Assembly: GCA_002315825.1 (NCBI GenBank)
Contig: DCIC01000145.1
Location: 2,974 to 12,445, forward strand
DNA from: Bacteroidales bacterium UBA1736
GTDB lineage: Bacteria > Bacteroidota > Bacteroidia > Bacteroidales > UBA932
Direction: 5' to 3'
Length of the DNA stretch: 9,472 nt
Of the stretch, positions 5,234 through 9,472 are shown one piece after another; position 1 is the stretch's first letter; the number at the start of each line of letters is the position of its first letter. Made by a program: the position numbers and the translations under genes. Under the pieces are notes generated by a model. The model had not been told where the DNA came from, did not search any database, and worked only from the letters and a program-made list of their open reading frames with translations.

Positions 5234-6319
5234 TTACTTCTTGCAGGAAGGATCAAATACAGCTACTCCAACCATTGAGTCAGCACATCCATAATAAAGG
5301 AACCACTTTCCATCAAAATGAACAAGGCCCTCACAGAAAACTGTTCCATCCACATACTGACCACTCTTCTCAAAAGGCAGTTCGGGTTTGAAGAAAGGCT
5401 CGTCCAAGCTGGCAAGAACCTTCGTAGGATCCTTTGCATCAATGAGCAGCTGACCGGCACAATAAGATTTATTCTCTTTGCTCTTTCCGTTATAGATCAG
5501 CACAATACCATCCTTTGTCCTGACTGCCGGAGGTCCACATTCAGTAAGAGCACTGTCAAACATTCCCTCACGCGGAGAAAAGATTTTCAGCACCTCGCCA
5601 TCCTCTCCGAGCATCGGAGTCCAATGGATCAAATCATCTGACGTAGCGGGATTGATAAAATTCTCTCCCCAGAACATCAAATACTTGCCATTGAATTTAT
5701 CAATAACCAAATCACCATTCTTGTCGAGTTTGGTAACAATCGAAGCAGATTTGCTCCAGCCTTCGTAGAGAAGATTCCCATTCTCATCCTGGAAAGCATA
5801 ACCCTGCTTCTCCCAAGTCTTCAAATCCCTGGATGTAGCCACACTCAGACGTGCATTCGAGCGATTCCAGGAAGTATAGAGCATAACATACAAGCCATCT
5901 TCAGTCTTGGCGATTCTCGGATCCTCATCTCCTCCAGTCCAATCCAAATCCTCAAATCCATCCTTGGCTGGATACATCACAGGCTCGGGAGCGATTGTCA
6001 TTGTGACACCATCGCTCGTCTCAGCATATCCGATACGTGAAGTACGCTTTCCAATACCGGTAGCACTGTTATCCTCGCTTCTGAAAAGGACACATATCTT
6101 CCCATCCTTTGTGGTCGCAGCGGGGTTGAATGTATCACTCTCCATCCATTTCACCGGACCTCCAGCCATAGGACAATCAAAGACAGCTGTGGTATCGGGA
6201 GTAATCACAGCTTCGCTGACAGGACGAACGAAGGGCCCGAGGGTCCAATCAGATGAAACCGAATTGGAATTGCAGGCGACTGCACACAGCACGGGCAACA
6301 ATAGAAAAAATCGTTTCAT
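5234..6319 (-). CDS. GH130-family mannoside hydrolase/phosphorylase, lipoprotein
   Basis: The 361-residue protein starts with a signal peptide and lipobox AVAC (C16). GH130 features follow: FNPAATTKDGK (64-74), GGDEDPRI (129-136, with the family's catalytic Asp region), SNARLSVATSRDLKTWEK (154-171), ECGPPAVRTKDGIVLIYNG (260-278) and the blade ending YVDGTVFCEGLVHFDGKW (322-339). The family forms a five-bladed propeller acting on beta-mannosides, either by phosphorolysis or, in some lipidated Bacteroides members, by hydrolysis of beta-1,2-mannosides. KYLMFWGE (212-219) has a Glu where I would look for a hydrolase base, so hydrolysis is my leaning, not a proof. I chose the ATG at 6319 because it begins a proper signal peptide; an in-frame ATG at 6352 would overlap the upstream gene. 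It follows the exporter gene by 11 bases. No SusC/SusD pair is nearby. Confidence 0.9.
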   Translation of the reverse strand: MKRFFLLLPVLCAVACNSNSVSSDWTLGPFVRPVSEAVITPDTTAVFDCPMAGGPVKWMESDTFNPAATTKDGKICVLFRSEDNSATGIGKRTSRIGYAETSDGVTMTIAPEPVMYPAKDGFEDLDWTGGDEDPRIAKTEDGLYVMLYTSWNRSNARLSVATSRDLKTWEKQGYAFQDENGNLLYEGWSKSASIVTKLDKNGDLVIDKFNGKYLMFWGENFINPATSDDLIHWTPMLGEDGEVLKIFSPREGMFDSALTECGPPAVRTKDGIVLIYNGKSKENKSYCAGQLLIDAKDPTKVLASLDEPFFKPELPFEKSGQYVDGTVFCEGLVHFDGKWFLYYGCADSMVGVAVFDPSCKK

Positions 6320-6330
6320 GTGGTAGATAT

Positions 6331-7395
6331 TTATTTTGTTAATAATAAGCAAATCAAGCCTATGGAAAGCGCAACCGCAAAATTGATCAGCTTGGCCCAG
6401 AAAAAATCACGCCTGCTCTCAGCAAGCAAAGGAATGGAAGAATGGCCATCCTGAGAAATACAGCTTGCGAGCAAAACAGGAAAAGGAACCACCCCAGAAG
6501 CAAACAACGTCACAAAAAGCAGATGTGGACCTGACTCTGGAATGATTCCCACGGCAGAGGCCAGAAGAATCATCAAAACAGTATTGTCACTGATCCAATC
6601 GTTAATATCAAACACTCCATCCAGCAGGCCAAGTACAACAAGCACGCCGAAAGTCCAGGCGAAAATGCGAGGCAGATGCCTGCATACTATGTGCTCAAAC
6701 AAATGTTCCTGAACGAAATGATCCGACGCAAATACAATCACAGCAAGGACAGCGAGGCTCAACACAGAAAACATAATATTCATCCAAGCCTCATCCAGAA
6801 GCGAGAGCCCCACGGAACAGTCCTCACCGTGTTCGTGTTCAAGAAGGCCCGAAGAGAGTGCTGCAATAAAAGCAGCCACACCAACAAACAGAACAGCCCT
6901 TTTCCAACTCAAATGACGGCCACCTCGTTCATCAGAATGTCCCTCGTGCATATCCTGCTCGTGAACAGTCATATTGTGACAAGATGTCCGCCCGGGGCGA
7001 ATGCCGAATCGGTCACACACAAAATCAGTAAGCAGCCCCAGCACTATTGCCAGAGCGAATAGCACGCCAAAAAGCAGAAGCGCCTTCCCTGGAAACATTG
7101 CCAGCATAGCGAAAGCCTCATCCCCGGAGGATGCAATCATCATAGCGATCAATGCACCGAAACTAAGCAGCCCGTGCTCATACAAAGACACCGATGCAAA
7201 TCCTCCCATACATCCCGGAATCACGCCAAGAAAAGAAGAGAGGGCAACCTGACCGAAGCGCGTAGTTCTGAGACTCTCAAAGAAGTGGCCTTGAGTCTTG
7301 ATATTCAGACATTCCACCATCATCATCATCACAATGACCAATCCGCTGATAAGAAGTGCTCCCAGCAACGAATCCAATATGATTTCTCCGACCAT
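6331..7395 (-). CDS. putative multi-pass heavy-metal exporter (ArsP_2 / putative manganese transporter family)
   Basis: The 354-residue membrane protein has about ten hydrophobic segments and family-type motifs: PGCMGGFASVSLYEHG (60-75), SSGDEAFAM (89-97), GIIPESGPHLLFVTLFASG (283-301) and SQDGHSSIPLLAESRRDF (314-331). These fit the 10-TM putative heavy-metal exporter family (Pfam ArsP_2), some of whose members are annotated as manganese or arsenic transporters; the substrate is not settled. The two halves carry related G-x-I-P-x-x-x-G motifs, suggesting an internal repeat. A soluble loop at 139-161 is rich in His (CHNMTVHEQDMHEGH), and HEHGED follows at 187-192, both likely metal-binding. 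It starts two bases after the HAD gene, in the same transcript. The His richness fits a divalent-metal role, by inference. Confidence 0.82.
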   Translation of the reverse strand: MVGEIILDSLLGALLISGLVIVMMMMVECLNIKTQGHFFESLRTTRFGQVALSSFLGVIPGCMGGFASVSLYEHGLLSFGALIAMMIASSGDEAFAMLAMFPGKALLLFGVLFALAIVLGLLTDFVCDRFGIRPGRTSCHNMTVHEQDMHEGHSDERGGRHLSWKRAVLFVGVAAFIAALSSGLLEHEHGEDCSVGLSLLDEAWMNIMFSVLSLAVLAVIVFASDHFVQEHLFEHIVCRHLPRIFAWTFGVLVVLGLLDGVFDINDWISDNTVLMILLASAVGIIPESGPHLLFVTLFASGVVPFPVLLASCISQDGHSSIPLLAESRRDFFWAKLINFAVALSIGLICLLLTK

Positions 7396-7397
7396 TA

Positions 7398-8117
7398 TTA
7401 CAGTATATATGAAAGAATATCCCCGATTGACTGTGCGAGTGCGGGCATTGAAGGGTAAACCAAGTCAGCGCCTGCCTCAAAAAGCATAGAATCAGGCAAA
7501 GGACCAGTATTGGCGGCTATCACAAAACATCCGGCATCGTGACCGGCCTTTACCCCAAGAGGAGCATTCTCAATGACTATTGCATTAGTAGGCAGAAGAT
7601 TGCCTGACTTCTTCAGACCCATAAGATATGGCTCCGGATCAGGCTTCCCCTTGACCACATCATCGGATGATACCATAGAAGCCGTCGTAAACAGACCCGG
7701 ATAGTATTTGTCAATATGAGAGAGCATCTTCTGCTGACCAGACCCTGTAACCACAATAGCATCTTTGCCTGCAGAACGGACCGCTCTTACGACATCGATC
7801 GCACCCGGCATCATCTGCACCTTCGGAAGGGAGTCGAAGTGGCGGCATTTCAACTCATATATCTCGCGGCAGCGTTCTTTTGAAAAGTCCGGGCCCAGAA
7901 ATAAACGTACAGTATCATAAACGGTACGCCCCTCGTGCAGATAAATATCTTTTTCGTCAAATACCTTACCGAAGTCAGCCATAGTCAAGGTCCAGGCACG
8001 AGCGTGATTGGGCATCGAATTGAAGAGCACCCCGTCCATATCGAACATAAAGAGTTTCAGATCGATCCTCTCCACCCCGGATCTACGGCAATAATCGCTG
8101 ACAGCCTTTTCTATCAT
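7398..8117 (-). CDS. HAD-superfamily phosphatase (beta-phosphoglucomutase-like subfamily)
   Basis: The 239-residue enzyme has all four HAD motifs: [10 protein letters not shown] (25-34, nucleophile D26 and acid/base D28), VTGSG (123-127), KGKPDPEPY (156-164) and IENAPLG (182-188). The helical cap lies between motifs I and II, as in subfamily IA, the group with phosphoglycolate phosphatase and beta-phosphoglucomutase. Motif IV carries a single acid (E183-N184) instead of the more common pair. The likely substrate is a small phosphorylated sugar or metabolite; it cannot be named. About 20 residues precede motif I. Its ATG overlaps the folD stop by four bases (ATGA), pointing to translational coupling, and the exporter gene follows after two bases. 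Confidence 0.9.
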   Translation of the reverse strand: MIEKAVSDYCRRSGVERIDLKLFMFDMDGVLFNSMPNHARAWTLTMADFGKVFDEKDIYLHEGRTVYDTVRLFLGPDFSKERCREIYELKCRHFDSLPKVQMMPGAIDVVRAVRSAGKDAIVVTGSGQQKMLSHIDKYYPGLFTTASMVSSDDVVKGKPDPEPYLMGLKKSGNLLPTNAIVIENAPLGVKAGHDAGCFVIAANTGPLPDSMLFEAGADLVYPSMPALAQSIGDILSYIL

Positions 8118-8971
8118 TTACCGTTCTCCTTATCGAGATAACACTCCAGAGTATTCTTCATAAGCATTGCAATGGTCATAGGGCCTACACCTCCGGGAAC
8201 AGGAGTAATGAATCCGGCCACCTTGGAGGCAGATTCAAAATCCACATCACCGCAGAGCTTGCCATCAGCATTACGGTTCATACCGACATCTATGACAACA
8301 GCACCCGGCTTGACCATATCTCCGGTGACAATATTTTCACGTCCGACAGCCACCACAAGTATATCAGCCAGTCTGGTGATGGAGGGAAGATCCTCTGTGC
8401 GGGAATGTGCAACGATGACAGTGGCATTTTCATCCAGTAGAAGTTTGGCGACGGGTTTCCCCACTATATTGCTGCGTCCCACAACCACAGCTATCTTGCC
8501 TTTGACCTGTACACCGGTACTCTTTATGAGATGTATGATACCTTTGGGGGTACAAGGAGTTATGCAATGCTTTCCTACCCAGAGCTGTCCTACATTAAGG
8601 ATATGGAAGCCATCCACATCCTTGTCCTTGGATATGGTGTCTATCACCTTGTCCTCATTGATATGCTTGGGAAGCGGCAGTTGGACAAGAATTCCGTCCA
8701 CGAGAGCATCCTCATTGAGCTTGCATATCTGATCGAGAAGATCTTCCTCAGACACAGTCTGGGGCAAAGCTATCAGCCTTGACTCCATCCCGACGTATTC
8801 GGCACTCTTGACTTTGTTGCGGACATACACCTGACTTGCAGGATTCTCCCCCACTATTATTACACAGAGGCAAGGTTTGCGTCCATACTCTGCTTCCAGT
8901 CTTGCCACCTCAAGTTTGACTTCATCCTTAATGGCTGCGGCAATAGCCTTTCCGTCAATTATCTGAGCCAT
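8114..8971 (-). CDS. folD: bifunctional methylenetetrahydrofolate dehydrogenase/cyclohydrolase FolD
   Basis: The 285-residue protein is full length for FolD, which interconverts 5,10-methylene-THF and 10-formyl-THF in the cytoplasm with NADP(H). Visible landmarks are Y49xxxK53 (catalytic Tyr/Lys in YVRNK), VQLPLPKH (96-103), KDVDGFH (117-123), the Rossmann loop GRSNIVGKP (165-173), DVGMNR (228-233) and the C-terminal signature [18 protein letters not shown] (257-274). The product 10-formyl-THF feeds purine synthesis, which fits purD lying just upstream with a three-base gap; the HAD gene overlaps its stop by four bases. Nothing in it is unusual. Confidence 0.98.
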   Translation of the reverse strand: MAQIIDGKAIAAAIKDEVKLEVARLEAEYGRKPCLCVIIVGENPASQVYVRNKVKSAEYVGMESRLIALPQTVSEEDLLDQICKLNEDALVDGILVQLPLPKHINEDKVIDTISKDKDVDGFHILNVGQLWVGKHCITPCTPKGIIHLIKSTGVQVKGKIAVVVGRSNIVGKPVAKLLLDENATVIVAHSRTEDLPSITRLADILVVAVGRENIVTGDMVKPGAVVIDVGMNRNADGKLCGDVDFESASKVAGFITPVPGGVGPMTIAMLMKNTLECYLDKENGK

Positions 8972-8974
8972 ACT

Positions 8975-9472
8975 TTACTCGTTTTCAAGCGCAATGTGCG
9001 CAATATCATTTCTATAAAACAAATTGTCGCAACTGATCTTCTTCAGCTCCGCATATACTTTATCACGGGCCTGAGAAACAGTCTTCCCACTGACAACGAC
9101 CATCATCACCCTACCGCCGGCGGTAACAAGCTTTCCGTCATCCATCTTGGTACCCATATGATAGACACGGGCATCCACGCCTTCGCAGCCTTTGATCTCA
9201 AAGCCTTTCTGATACGATCCGGGATAGCCCTTGGAAGCCATCACCACACCAAGAGTAATGGCATCGTCCCATACCACACTCTCCGGCTCGGCCCCTGTTG
9301 CCACAGCATAGAAGATATCGTAGATATCACTCCTTAACAAAGGCAGGACTACTTCAGTCTCCGGATCGCCGAAACGTGCGTTGAATTCAATGACTTTGAC
9401 GCCATCTGGGGTCTTCATAAGGCCTCCATACAAAACACCGCTCAAAGGACATCCCTCACTGCACATAGCCTT
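8975..9472 (-). CDS. purD: phosphoribosylamine--glycine ligase (GAR synthetase), C-terminal part
   Basis: The reading frame is open to the window edge at 9472, so only the last 165 codons of a normally about 420-residue protein are seen; the true start lies outside. The ATP-grasp core segment EFNARFGDPETEVVLPLL, with the metal-binding Glu and Asn, is unmistakable for PurD, and the C-terminal domain (TLGVVMASKGYPG through the glycine-rich VTAGGRVMMVVV) is intact. The enzyme joins glycine to phosphoribosylamine in step two of purine synthesis. It is the first visible gene of the minus-strand run, three bases before folD, so it probably shares a promoter that is off the window. The CDS is cut by the window, not by a mutation. 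Confidence 0.97.
   Translation of the reverse strand, partial: KAMCSEGCPLSGVLYGGLMKTPDGVKVIEFNARFGDPETEVVLPLLRSDIYDIFYAVATGAEPESVVWDDAITLGVVMASKGYPGSYQKGFEIKGCEGVDARVYHMGTKMDDGKLVTAGGRVMMVVVSGKTVSQARDKVYAELKKISCDNLFYRNDIAHIALENE

Noticed and set aside
5090..5278. 62-codon open frame on the plus strand through the palindrome
   Set aside because: It consists largely of the two repeat arms and the end of the GH130 gene read backwards, and shows no protein features or promoter.
6320..6352. GH130 start at 6352
   Set aside because: It would overlap the exporter gene and place 11 polar/hydrophobic residues before an otherwise proper lipoprotein signal peptide.
7315..7335. CATCATCAT run resembling a His-tag coding stretch
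   Set aside because: It is the antisense of the Met-rich segment VIVMMMMVE of the exporter's first membrane helix.
8172..8732. Plus-strand frame of 186 codons opposite folD
   Set aside because: It is low-complexity (Ser/Thr/Pro-rich), matches nothing, and lies wholly antisense to a clear FolD.

Overview
The window looks like a chromosomal segment of a Bacteroidales-type bacterium. Three things point there: promoters with a TAnnTTTG -7 box, three predicted lipoproteins with Cys lipoboxes, and a SusC-like TonB plug domain, together with a GH130 mannoside-active enzyme. Start sites mostly lack clear Shine-Dalgarno sequences and are often A/T-rich, as is usual in that phylum. The exact genus cannot be told from the sequence alone.

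Layout. 1-217: a promoter, a single tRNA gene with Pro features but anticodon AGG, and a strong Rho-independent terminator. 315-950 (-): a small, divergent arginase-fold protein. 951-1068 is a divergent intergenic region with a -7 box facing right. 1069-3277 (+): a tight four-gene unit of unknown protein, HCx5R tyrosine/dual-specificity phosphatase (4-bp overlap), YqaA-type membrane protein (10-bp gap) and a lipoprotein that is only a TonB plug domain (1-bp gap). It abuts, with no spacer, a convergent pair on the minus strand: a small unknown lipoprotein (3278-3850) preceded by a YhiN/HI0933 flavoprotein (3858-5051).

5052-5233 is intergenic. It holds a 101-bp element with a perfect 29-bp inverted repeat enclosing two smaller hairpins, and next to yhiN a -7 box so close to the ATG that the mRNA may be leaderless. 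Upstream of it on the minus strand is a compact run in transcription order: purD (3' part only, cut by the window edge), folD, a HAD phosphatase (4-bp overlap with folD), a putative heavy-metal exporter (2-bp gap) and a GH130 lipoprotein (11-bp gap).

How the genes work together. PurD and FolD both serve purine/one-carbon metabolism, so their adjacency makes sense. The HAD, exporter and GH130 genes appear to ride on the same transcript without an obvious pathway link. The plus-strand unit has the look of an envelope-related module (phosphatase, membrane protein, lipid-anchored plug), but its function is not known. The most unusual objects are the nested palindrome, the barrel-less plug lipoprotein and the AGG anticodon. 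No mobile-element gene, CRISPR array or defence system was recognised.
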